Below are positions 24,132 through 33,854 of a stretch of DNA of 64,000 nucleotides, in pieces. Source of the DNA: Undaria pinnatifida (Eukaryota; Sar; Phaeophyceae; Laminariales; Alariaceae); contig JABAKD010000019.1 in the NCBI GenBank assembly GCA_012845835.1, positions 4,569,994-4,633,993 of the forward strand. Direction: 5' to 3'. Below the pieces are notes generated by a model, which was not told the DNA's origin, made no database searches, and saw only the letters and a list, made by a program, of their open reading frames with translations. The stretch's first letter is position 1. Each line of letters opens with the position of its first letter. Made by a program: the position numbers and the translations under genes.

Positions 24132-24342
24132 ATGTATTTGATCCGTTTGACGTCGCCCGATGCAAGTGCAGGAAACAGAAGGTTATTGCCACCGTTACCG
24201 GGTGATGCATCCTCACTCACACCAAAAAAATCAATACTCGCTGTACTCCCTTCCGTTCATCCGTCCGGCGTGCTCGCTCCCGCAGGGGCAGCATGTTTTA
24301 AACAAAGACGTGATGCGACGAATAATGGAACTTTAGGGCGAA

Positions 24343-25259
24343 ATGGAGTTCGCCTCGTTCCTCAATTGTGTGAGGGAGAGTTGGCGGCGAACACATGCAA
24401 GAGACGAGACGTTTCAGAACCCCATCGATATTTTACTATCATCCCGCCGCTTGGCGTCGGCTATTAAGGCGGGATGGGGCCAGCAGGGATGTATGCTTGC
24501 GGCAGCAACGGGCAACCTAGTAATATTTACGGAATGGCAGGATAAGTTTGGATGTACGGTGATAGTGGTTTGTTGGAGACCGCTGTGCGAGGCTACAGCA
24601 CAACGATTGTCGAAAAAGTACTGAAGCAGTACTTCGCCCACGATAGGACCTCGGAGTTTCCTAGGGACAAAGAGGCGTACAATCTGGCGGTAGCCTCAGG
24701 TCACGCTGAGATGGTGGACATCGTAGCAGGATACGTACCACATGTTGATGAAGCGGTGACCTCCGATGGGCTAAAGCAGGCAGCGGAGGTAGGCGACATA
24801 GGCATGGCGAAGGTTGTATGGGACACGTTTGTCGACCAGCAAAGTAAACGGGCGGTGGGCGGGATGAGTGTAGCGATTCAGGTTGCTGACTCACACGATC
24901 ACTTTGAGATGGCGGAGTGGTGCGTCCGGGCCCTTCACCGAAGCATGGACTTGTGTTCGCAGAACGTCGTAAACGTTATACGCCATTTATGTGTTTGGAG
25001 GCCACTAGTGCAGTGGCTGCACGAGGAGAGATGTTTTTCCCGTTGGGGGAACTGGTTCCCATTTGTGGGGGCGAAGGAAGGGAATTTGGAGTGGGTGCTG
25101 TATTGCTTGGAAAATGGGTGGGAGTACGAGGATGGGATCATGGAGTCGGCTGCGAGGGGGGCCCGTTTACGCGTGGTTAGGGGGTTGCGGGAGCGCGGCT
25201 GCCGCTGGATCACAGAAATCTGCGGGTGAGCAGCTGAGAGTGGGCAGGTGGAGTTGCTG
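24343..25259 (+). pseudogene. Ankyrin-repeat protein gene carried inside the MULE
   Basis: Ankyrin repeats are protein-binding modules. The first frame begins at ATG 24343 and has an N-terminal helical segment, then GCMLAAATGNLVIFTEWQDKFG. It shifts near 24550 into a 226-codon frame with successive repeats: LAVASGHAEMVDIVAGYV, LKQAAEVGDIGMAKVVW, FVGAKEGNLEWVLYCLENGW and ESAARGARLRVVRGLRERGCRW. After the TGA at 25227 the same frame continues recognisably (AAESGQVELL, stop, WCLLNGCPW). The C terminus is therefore cut by nonsense changes. The GC[RP]W corners resemble the large ankyrin families of brown algae and oomycetes. It lies convergent to the transposase, within the TIRs. It could be captured cargo, or an ordinary gene of this MULE lineage. 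Confidence 0.6.
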
Positions 25260-26491
25260 TGATGGTGCCTGTTGAATGGATGCCCATGGTCTTGGAAGAG
25301 GGTAGTGGAGGCAGGGCAGTCGTAGAGCGTTTTCAAAACAAAATCGCGACTGGTGCCTCGATGTCCTCGATGTCGGCGGGGAGGAAGTACTGGTGGACGG
25401 AGTGTGGGTCCCCATGGTGGTTGCCAATAGCAATAGGTAGGTACAGGCTGTCCGCATTTCGTGCGTAGCTGTTCCGGATTCGCATGCAGCGGTAAATTTG
25501 GGAAGGGGTGTTGATTGTTGTAACGGTTCATGCTGCCTTGTTTGGGCACAACCGTTGGACGGCAATGCGAAGAAATGGTCAAATGATCATGGGTTGCGAA
25601 CGAAAGTTGTACGGTCAGCACCGCCAAAATGCAGTCGATCCCTGTAGAACACAAATGAAGAAGCGCCCTTCATGCAAGGGACGTCCTCGAGCATCCCCGG
25701 AGCCAATGGGTGCGTCGTGAGCCTGGGCGTCGCAGGGACACAGCGGAAGGCCCGCTGGCTGCCGCACATTATTTTTGAAGCAATTGCGGCGGGCCTCTCA
25801 ACGCACACGTCGATCGAATGAGATTTTACACGAGCAGCACCCAGCAGCACCGTGACTCTCGAAGACCACGACTACGCACGAAAGTAGGCTTTCAACACGA
25901 GAACAATAGACGAGAGGAAAAAGTGTGTCATTCGCTGCCACCGCTGGCGCTCGTTGTCTGCCACGGAGCCGCAACACCAATGGCGAGAAACACATTGGCA
26001 ACTCGCTCTCACGGGCATTGCTACTATGCTCCATTGTGACAAGTCCACGAAGGTTACCCCACGATGACCCTCTCTCCCCATGTCGCCGCGCTACACTTCG
26101 AGCTTCATTCGCTGTATCGTACATCCCCGCCACAGACGTACCACCAATCTTGGGTTTCGAAACAAAGATTTTCACCTAAATTCTTACACAATGGGCGGCC
26201 TGCGTACCTACCACAAACCTACTCCACCACTGAATGCCCACCACCAGTAGCAACTCTTTAGGACACCCCCCACAAGCGTGCTGCACCTACTTGCCCCCCC
26301 CACGCGCCCGCGACACCTCCTTGGATTACGTGCTGTCCTCCCCCACGGCCGTCCCGCTGTTTCATGGAGGTTTTCCTCTTGGACGACCCTGTCTGCCTTT
26401 GGGCCTGGGGAGGTAGTACTTGGTGGAGGGAAGCGCAGTCTTGCGGCGCTAAAGACAAGCCCTGGCGGTTTTTTTCGCTGTGTCACATTTC
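25260..26491. other. MULE interior between ankyrin gene and transposase
   Basis: Degenerate ankyrin-like coding may continue a short way past 25259, but frames are broken. Beyond about 25450 I see no gene. ORFs on both strands overlap each other and have no motif I recognise. Confidence 0.3.
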
Positions 26492-28114
26492 TCATTGAGT
26501 CTCGATTGCTGGAAATCCTTTGGCGCGCATGCGTTTGCCGTGTGGAATGTCGCGGACGCGAAATCTAGAGAAGCCTGCCCCACCCCGCCACAAGGTGCGA
26601 TGCTCAGGGGTTGAAACGGCAACGCCGCTCCCCCCCCGCTGATGATGCTGGCCGGAAGCCCCACGCCAGGGCGTTGCATGCTCACGGCTGAGACACCAGC
26701 GCCCCCTCCCCCCCCTCCCCCGCTGATGGTGCTGCCGGACGCCCCACGCCAGGGCTTTGCATGCCCACGGCTGAGACACCAGCGCTCCCTCCCCCCCCCC
26801 CCCCGCTGATGGTGCTAGCCAGACGCCCAACGCCAGGGCTTTGCATGCCCACGGCTGAGACACCAGCGCTCCCTCCCCCCCCTCACCCGCTGATGGTGCT
26901 CGCCGGAAGCGCCACGCCAGGGCTTTGCATGCCCACACCTGAGACACCAGCGCCCCTTCCCCCCCCGCCCCGCTGATGGTGCTGGCTGGAATCCCCACGC
27001 CAGGGCTTTGCATGCTCACGGCTGAGACACCAGCGCCCCCTCCCCCCCCTACCCCTCTGGCGGCGTTTGCCCCGACCGCTTGTAGCAACGTCGGAAGCCC
27101 CCCACCAGGGCTTCGAACGCCCGCCGCAGAAATAACAGCACCCGCCCCTCTCCTCCCCCCTGTTCTTGCCGCCCCTCTCCGGCCACGTCCGTTCGCGCCC
27201 CCTCGGCCGGCCCCTCCGCTTTTTCCCCGACCAGAACGCCCGCCCGGCCTCGTTTCCTCCGGCGCTTGGGTTGCCATCGCAGGCCTGATAACGACCACCT
27301 TGAACACCCGGGTCGTGGACGTGTCGTGTTTCGACCTCAACTTGACCTCGATCATTAGGCGCGCGTGGTTCTTGAGGTTCTCCAGGACGCGTGAAATGCC
27401 GGGGATGTTGTCGGTGCCTGCTGTGACGTTTGCGAGCTTCTTACCGAACGCGTTGCAGCTGGCCCACCCGCTAGCTCTCACCATCGCTTTGGAGTGCGAA
27501 AAAAAGCTGGGATCCGCAGGTGCGGCCGGCAGCTCTCCCGGAACCCCCGCACATGCCGTCGCAACCACCGCCGGCTTTGCGGCGAGCCGTGCCATCGTCC
27601 ACTCCCCAGTGCTGCCACGCCAGCGGTTAGCATTAGATGCTCCGGTGAAGCCGACGTCCCCGTCTTTCATGGCCCGGAGGGCATGTCGGCAGCCGAGACC
27701 GTTGGTCAGGATCCTCAGGCACGTGCACAGGAAGAAGCCGTCGGGTCCAAGTACGACGAGGTGACAGTACTGGTTTTGGGATCCGTACATGTTGGTGACG
27801 CGCACGAGTCGGTCCGCAACTTGTTCCCGCAGCAACTCCACGAAGAACGTGACGGACGTCCGGGTGGTGAGGGTGACATCGCCGCCTTCGCCAGTGCCGT
27901 AAAGCAGCCCCGCTTCAGCCGGGTTCGCCACGAAGTCGGCCAGCAGGCGTTGAACGTCATTGTTACCCGTCGCAAGGGTCTTGGCCGTGTACCCCATGGC
28001 CGCCAGGGCCTCGTCGGACATGTCCTGCAGGTAAAGGAAGGACGGAGCATCAAACCGGGGTACACGGGGGAGGGTAGGTTGAGGATGAAGGGCTGCCATT
28101 TCAGGAGGCTTCAC
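26492..28114 (-). CDS. MULE transposase C-terminal exon with SWIM zinc finger
   Basis: This is the C-terminal part of the transposase and forms one open frame of 540 codons. Residues 92-110 (FVELLREQVADRL...) lead into YCHLVVLGPDGFFLCTC. The SWIM finger is C130-x-C132...C142-x-H144, followed by a GFTGASNANRWRGS segment that resembles the post-SWIM RW motif of MULEs. After about residue 200 a basic/Gly-rich region starts (GRSGRGKSGGAGRGG). From there to the end the protein is encoded by a minisatellite of about 84 bases (26639-27057), giving repeats of LVSQPWACKALAW. The first residue shown is a GTG, so the true exon start is probably a splice acceptor slightly upstream. The low-complexity tail is unusual for a transposase and may be dispensable. 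Confidence 0.75.
   Translation of the reverse strand: MKPPEMAALHPQPTLPRVPRFDAPSFLYLQDMSDEALAAMGYTAKTLATGNNDVQRLLADFVANPAEAGLLYGTGEGGDVTLTTRTSVTFFVELLREQVADRLVRVTNMYGSQNQYCHLVVLGPDGFFLCTCLRILTNGLGCRHALRAMKDGDVGFTGASNANRWRGSTGEWTMARLAAKPAVVATACAGVPGELPAAPADPSFFSHSKAMVRASGWASCNAFGKKLANVTAGTDNIPGISRVLENLKNHARLMIEVKLRSKHDTSTTRVFKVVVIRPAMATQAPEETRPGGRSGRGKSGGAGRGGANGRGRRGAARTGGRRGAGAVISAAGVRSPGGGLPTLLQAVGANAARGVGGGGGAGVSAVSMQSPGVGIPASTISGAGGEGALVSQVWACKALAWRFRRAPSAGEGGEGALVSQPWACKALALGVWLAPSAGGGGEGALVSQPWACKALAWGVRQHHQRGRGGRGRWCLSREHATPWRGASGQHHQRGGSGVAVSTPEHRTLWRGGAGFSRFRVRDIPHGKRMRAKGFPAIETQ
26639..27057. repeat. Minisatellite, five units of 83-84 bp, in the transposase tail
   Basis: Units start at 26639, 26723, 26806, 26890 and 26973, each with CTGATGGTGCTGGCCGGA, CCACGCCAGGGCTTTGCATG and GAGACACCAGCGC followed by a C-run. 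A degenerate sixth copy precedes them at about 26571. Because units are 83 or 84 bases the coding phase changes between units, yet the minus-strand frame stays open through all of them. Confidence 0.85.
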
Positions 28115-28138
28115 CCACGTTTGCCGAACAGTACCATG

Positions 28139-28612
28139 CTATGGAAACACAATTTGTACTATGGAAACACAACTGTTGGCGCGCTCCGACAGCAATACGC
28201 GCATGTAGGGCAGCGAGGGGGATTCAGAGTGGCGCGACACCCCAACGATTCCACAACCTGTGAAAGCAAACCTCACCATCATAGAGAACGCGCTGCACTT
28301 CGCCTGGCGCATGCCGTCTTGAACGAAGTCGAAATGTTGAAGCCACTCGGTCGTCGTTACCTCCCAGACCGATTGATTCGGGATGCGCACGCGTTGGACC
28401 GGCACCCCCGGTGTTTTGACTTCAAAGACCACCGTAACAAGCACGCGGCTCGAAGGTGAAAAGTACAGGTTAGGGTCAGCAACACCTTGATCAAAACGCG
28501 GCCCTGGTGTGAACATGGTGGGAGTGTCATCGTCAATTTTAAAGCGACGGTCCGCGAAGCGATAAGCCACGGCACGGACAAAACAAATGTGAATGCCTCT
28601 GTTTTCTTCCAC
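28139..28612 (-). CDS. Unrecognised frame between transposase exons
   Basis: A 157-codon minus-strand frame reads RFKIDDDTPTMFTPGPRFDQGV, YFSPSSRVLVTVVFEVKTPG and SVWEVTTTEWLQHFDFVQD. The composition looks protein-like, and it lies between the E-motif exon (ending near 29020) and the SWIM exon (from 28114). It may be a transposase exon, or the start of a second gene in the element. I recognise no domain. Confidence 0.3.
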   Translation of the reverse strand: MEENRGIHICFVRAVAYRFADRRFKIDDDTPTMFTPGPRFDQGVADPNLYFSPSSRVLVTVVFEVKTPGVPVQRVRIPNQSVWEVTTTEWLQHFDFVQDGMRQAKCSAFSMMVRFAFTGCGIVGVSRHSESPSLPYMRVLLSERANSCVSIVQIVFP

Positions 28613-29019
28613 ACTCTATGTGGCCGGCGCTATGTGACGCGCAACAAAACAAACGGACGTCATGAACATCTTCGCACCCCTTCAATGCCAGCCAGCCAAA
28701 CAATTGGAGTCCCCCCCGCCCCCGCCCCCCATCACAACGTAGACATGACAGGAGTAAAGAAAACCCTGGGCCCATGATACTGTCGTAGCCCCGGCCTTCC
28801 AGCGCAGGGCAACAACTGCAATCCAGAAATAAAAACCCAACAGAGAGAAAAAGAAAATACGGCTGACGAAAGTCGACAACAAGATATCGTGGGAGTGGTG
28901 TTCCTTCGACAGGCAGCCAGCAAAAACCTTTTTCCTCCTACGATTTTTTCACTGACGTCGATATTGACGCACTGCGACAACAGATTCGAAAAGCACCCCA
29001 CAGGTGAACAGCCGCCCAC

Positions 29020-31310
29020 CTTGTCGTTTTGTTGGAGTCTTCCTTGACTTTCTTGCTGATGGCCCGGTGTACATCTACCAAAGTCCCCGACCTGGTCATC
29101 GCCGGCTTCAAAGTGCTGTAGGTCAATTCCACTCGCTGCGTGGAGGTGATGCCGAGCGTTGGGAGCCCCGGGTGCCCGTACTTCGCCCACCGGTGTACCC
29201 ACCTGTCGCATGCGCCGGAACGGCTCCAACGTAGTGGGCGGACACAGCGAGAGCCGATTGCTACCTGAGTAAAATACGAATTCCAGCAGCACCCCCCCTC
29301 TCCCCTTAGGCCGCGGGTATCTTCTCCTCGACAGCGGGGACGGCGAATGCACAGAAAAGCTGAAAATAAAATTTGATCCCAACTCAAACCCAACCACACC
29401 CCAACACGACAGTCTCCGATGAGATATCCTAACCAGGGTATAGCGCGAGCGATGCTGCTGCTGTATGCGCATCCCTATTTAGCTCGACTCCTGACATGCC
29501 AGGCAGTGCTTACTTGGGGCCAAAAACGGACTCTGCCATGTAGGTGTACATGTGGCTGCCCGGGGCCAGCAGATTGAAGAGGTCCTGTTTTGCCTGAAGG
29601 AACAGCTGGAACACAGCAAGTAGAGCGGAGCAGGTCAAGGGGTGGAGAAAACCAGGCAGGGGTTGGAGGGGATTGTACGTGGAACGGTCCAAACCAAGGA
29701 CCTTCCGGTTCCACAAGAGTGCAAGGAAGCACAACCGCCTGCATGCGCAATACCTACTTAGACAACCCAATGCCCCGACATCGTTCACAAGGCACCTGCT
29801 TGTTTCAACATCATGGCAACTCCGTAGCCCTTGCGTGGTCTCACGTACAAGACAACAGTAAGTGACTTTCGCTTTCGCATCACGGTTCCCCACTGACCTC
29901 CTCGGTAGGAGCGAATGCTACCTTGTAGGACATTCGAATCACCCCGGCAAGGACACCCTTCCCACGACCCTTGCCATGCTTCCTGACGTTCTCGTCCATG
30001 TGGAACAGGCACAGCTTTTGCCGCGACCACGGGGCCTCCCTCTGGATTGCCGCCGTCGCAGCCGGATCAGCATCAGTGAAGATCACCTACAATTCGCCAC
30101 GAGTGTGACCGACGCACATTACGGCCAGGAAAGCGAAACGATGTGGGAGACATGCACAACACGGTGGTATGAATGACAACGTTCACAACGACCGACATCC
30201 TCTTGTGGGCAACACAACTATAGATTCTCCTGCGGTCCTCTAATCCTACGTTGAATGCTGCACATGGACACTTGGCTCACCTGTGGTTGCCCTTCCCCAA
30301 TCAGTTCCCTGAAGACCCGGGAGAGGAATTCAAAGTCCTCCGACCGCTCGTTGGCAAGCAGTGCCTGCATCGCGATATGAGTGCAGTTCTCCTTGTCCAC
30401 AACCACGATCAGTGCCAGATGACGCTTGTATCTGGTTGGAAGAGAACAAACAAATTGAGCGCACAACGGACACGCAAATGCCATGACGAAACCATTCTCA
30501 AAAAGGTAGGGGGGCGATGCTTTCGTTTTGTACGGGAATGCGCAAATCGAACGGGTCAAAAGCGAGAGGTCTCGGGACTTAGCACGCAAAACCTCCTGTC
30601 ACTTGTTCGTGTTGAATGTGTTGTCCTGGATGATGAGCGGGTAGTACCGCAGCGCCGTCGTCCTCTGCGCTTCCAGCGCCCAGGCGACGCGGTTGATGAG
30701 CCCCTTGTCGTCCAGCGTAAACCTCATCCAGCAACATTCCAGCTGAAGCCGTAGCAATACCTCCTGCGCGTCATTCGCCCCTCCTAGGGCTTTGGATTGT
30801 TCTTGTCCAAATCGTGCCTTCATGGTTCTTATCTACATCGAGAATACACGCAGTGTCGGGCCGAGGGAACACGGTGACGGAGGGATCATGACCAAAATAC
30901 CACTACTTCTGTTGATATCACACGTACGCGCAAATCGAGGGCGACCAAACGAGGACTCCTTTCACGGGATGCCGCTGGGATCCGAACGCAATATCTTCAC
31001 GCCGCAAAACAACAGTACGCGCTACGTTGGGTATCTTTCCTCACCCACTCACCTGCTGCTTCCCTCTCGGTCCCAAAATCAACCCATCGCGCTCAACGGA
31101 CCTGTGAATGGCCCTCGTGTCGTTGTTTTGAAAGTGTAGCAGACGAATTATTTCCTCCTCCTGTTGAACCATCTCTGATGTCATCTCATTGTTCATCCTT
31201 CGTGGGGGCTCGTGTTCCACGCGGCCGTCCTCTGAGTCTACGTTGTGGTGCAGACACAAGGAGATCTGAGCCGTTGGGATTGAACGAGGGATAGATCCAT
31301 GCTCAGCAAA
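29020..31310 (-). CDS. MULE transposase catalytic core (multi-exon)
   Basis: The enzyme cuts and rejoins the element ends. Read on the minus strand, exons can be joined in phase at canonical splice sites. About 31310-31053 ends CAG|GTGAGT (PPRRM, EEIIRLL). 30832-30603 carries the first catalytic Asp in IIQDNTFNTN. 30431-30281 contains YKRHLALIVVVD and LLANERSEDFEFLSRVF, ending CAG|GTGAGC. 30086-29898 opens with the second Asp in VIFTDADPAATAAI, then CLFHMDENV. 29605-29514 contains QAKQDLFNLL and ends AA|GTAAGC. A last exon from about 29223 holds the Glu in GITSTQRVELTYSTLK and SGTLVDVHRAI. The order D, D, C-x2-H, E matches MULE/Far1-type transposases. Intron phases are consistent for the first four joins; the 29223 acceptor is the least certain. 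No stop interrupts the joined frame. Confidence 0.8.
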
Positions 31311-32355
31311 GGAAGTGGAATGGAGGGGCGACAGAACAAGGGTGAGGGAATGAATAGAATATTGATTTCAAACAATTTGATCCCAGCAAATTTGCGCTGC
31401 TACATCTCTAACACGAGCGACACAACGCGTGTTGCAACCAACGGGCGCTGGCAGCGGTCGGATAAACACACCCGACACAACTAATACTGCACAGCAGTCA
31501 CAGATACGCCAACTATGTGCGCGCCAGTGGACACCGATACGCCCACTCTATGTGCGCCAGTGGACTCACCGTCGAAAGGGTATGTCCATCAGGGTTTCCT
31601 GGCCAGTTAAACGCTACCAGAAAGCCGCAACGAAGCTATATTCCGCACAACAAACGGCTGGCAATATGCGAAATCACGGCGTTGGGTGGGGGGTTAACAA
31701 TGTGTCAGGACACGGGCAGCGTTGGTGTCTTCAAAAAACGCAAACGGACATTACGTCTAGCAGCTTCGGCACCAATACCATGCAATGTATTCCGAGGGTG
31801 CGATATTCAGCAAGGCGACAGCGAGGACCGGTGTCTGCCGTGAAGCCGGTACAACTAAATTAACGAAGAACAACATCTTACAATATGGATGGCGAAGAAA
31901 ACTCCCGTTCAACAAATCCACGAGGAAGGCATCTTTCTGTACGCATTGCAAAGGGACCCTCGCCGTTACGGTCGTGCTTTGGCGATGCAAAGATGCGAGC
32001 GCGTCTGTTCCTTCAACAACAAAACAAATACACTTATACCACTCGAAGACCACCGCCTTATACATCAACATGTACGAAAAGGTACATACATACGCTGCTC
32101 CGGGGGCTACAGCAATTTAGGCATATCACAACAGCAGTAGGAGTTCAGGTTCTCATCAGACGCAAGTGCCGACCGTATCATGTACTGAGGTATATTGGTG
32201 CAGCGCAGACGATCTTTGCCGTCCATCGGCGAACAGATCACGGAAAAAGACAGATGCGGCAAGGCTGCGTATTCTCTAGAGAGCGTCAAGGCGATATCGG
32301 ATACGGGGTACTAATTACTGCTGTGGGGATGCTCAACACGAATAACTTCAGATCT

Positions 32356-32538
32356 TCAGAACAGCACCTTCTTCGTTGTAGTGTTCTTCGTCGTTTTCTT
32401 CACGGGAGCGTTGGCTGGGCCCGTAAGACCCCGTTTGTCTGGCGTCCCGCCTTGTTCGCAAACGACGTGGACGGTCCTCCACCTGTCTATGTTGAAATGA
32501 TTTGCTTCGGCGATTCCAGAGTGAAGCTGGGAAGACAA
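32356..32538 (-). CDS. Candidate N-terminal DNA-binding exon of the MULE transposase
   Basis: The frame reads LHSGIAEANHFNIDRWRTVHVVCEQGG and ends in a Lys/Thr-rich KKTTKNTTTKKV. The pattern (hydrophobic helix, basic strand, VCxxGG) resembles the first half of the FAR1-type zinc cluster at the start of MULE transposases. It is followed by a possible donor (AAG|GTGCTG). The second half of the finger and the connection to the 31310 exon were not found. The region 31311-32355 otherwise shows nothing recognisable. Confidence 0.35.
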   Translation of the reverse strand: MSSQLHSGIAEANHFNIDRWRTVHVVCEQGGTPDKRGLTGPANAPVKKTTKNTTTKKVLF

Positions 32539-32604
32539 GAGGGAACGAATTTTCGAGACGGCATTTCCGATCGGATGTCAATGGTGTCGGATATGCGATG
32601 GTAG

Positions 32605-33680
32605 ACAGCAAGGTGTGTGTCCATGGTGGGTGGTGGGTACATGCAGCTTGCGCGTGCCATTTTTCACTGATGGACGGGACGGGCGGCGTGGTCAGTGCGC
32701 GCGGAAGGACCAAATGCCGCAGCACTTCTCAAAGTTTTCAAGCCCACGTTCACTTTGTTTCGGCGTTTCAAGTCGTATCAATGGCCGACGTACGCGATGA
32801 CCATGTCGACGGCGTTCTCCCATGTCGCCTCGCCAAAGTCTTGCTCCGCTTCGTCTTCAAGGCGGTGGAACGACATCTTCCAAAGCTCCGCCCCTAGCTG
32901 CGACATCCCCGCTGTACATGACAACATCAACCGGAAGAAGGGGGCGATACTATTGCAAGCCAGAAGAGAGGGCCGATACAAGCCTACTCAAGACTACTTG
33001 TACCCAAACTTCGGTAAAAAGAAAATAAAACAAACAGAAGTGGACTACTGCTGTATCGCATCGCGTATCGTTTTAAGCCTTCTCCCTTGGGATCATGCAG
33101 CAAGCGCATACTACTAGCGACGCTATATTCACGAAGCCCACGCCTCAGCAAAATGCGTCACTCCTTCCTTCACGACTGTCGGCATGTCATAAACTTCCCA
33201 TGTCATAAACTATCATCTCACCTTCCGATCTATCGCACTCGACTGCCACCACGTTGCCTTGGGGATATGCACGCGAGGCGGTCGCGTCCTCGTCGCCCTC
33301 GTCGTTTCTTCTGCCGCTGTCCTCGCCCCGTCTTACGGCTGAGTTGCCGTTGTAACGAGCTACGTCGTCATGTACCACCATAGGCTCCTCGTTACTCTAC
33401 GTCAAGCCTAGCGAGGTCCTGGGTGCATGTCTTTCATCCGAGACTGCACTCCACACCGTGCCTAGCGAGGTCACCGGTGCACCACCTTCGTCCGGCTCGC
33501 AAGGCGGCAAGGAAGCCGAGCTCGCAAGAATGGCAGCAGCACTTGCAGCAGCCTCCATGCTGCTACGTAGATACCTTGGGGTTAACTACCGCGGGTCCGC
33601 TACTACGTGCTGCTACGTGCGGCTACGTGTGTTAGATCTGTGGGCAGTGTGGGGGCAGGTGTACTTCGTGGTCGTTTATG
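32605..33680. other. MULE right arm, no gene recognised
   Basis: ORFs on both strands overlap and none has a motif I can name. CTACGTGCTGCTACGTGCGG-like short repeats occur at 33558-33630. The stretch ends at the right TIR. Confidence 0.35.
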
Positions 33681-33854
33681 CACTCCTTTTGAAATTGAAA
33701 TATGGTTCTGTAGGGTATGTTCTGCAGGCGTTTATCGCAGCGCGTAGCTCGCGGTGCAATAAATTGAAAACTGGTTCTGTAGAGAGGTTGTACAGGCGTT
33801 TTCCGTGTTGGCAGGGTATTGCCTCCTGCCAATGTTGGCAGATTCCCGGGCGCC
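33681..33854 (-). repeat. Right terminal inverted repeat of the MULE
   Basis: This is the inverted partner of 22853-23026, ending CAGATTCCCGGGCGCC at 33854. About 160 of 174 positions agree by eye. The inner edge is at CACTCCTTTTGAAATTG. The shared CACGAAGTACAC lies only about 10 bases further in (33659-33670), against about 133 bases in the left arm. Confidence 0.88.

Larger units (their letters stand above)
22853..33854 (-). mobile_element. 11.0-kb Mutator-like element (MULE) with long TIRs
   Basis: The element is bounded by about 174-base terminal inverted repeats beginning GGCGCCCGGGAATCTGCCAA, and flanked by a 9-11 base duplication of satellite sequence. The minus strand encodes a MULE transposase with catalytic D, D and E blocks and a SWIM finger. 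The plus strand carries a decaying ankyrin-repeat gene at 24343-25259. The gap between 25.3 and 26.5 kb and the right arm at 32.6-33.7 kb hold no other recognisable gene. Long TIRs, duplication length and transposase type agree with each other, so the class assignment is strong. Whether it is active is unknown: the transposase exons I can join are open, but N-terminal parts are not all located. Confidence 0.88.

Noticed and set aside
26761-27764. Plus-strand Pro/Ala-rich ORFs
   Set aside because: They are the complement of the transposase C-terminal exon and its C-run minisatellite. The SWIM finger is on the minus strand.
31885-32604. 239-codon plus-strand ORF in the MULE right arm
   Set aside because: It lies opposite the candidate N-terminal transposase exon. 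Its composition (Arg-rich, no motif) looks like an antisense shadow.
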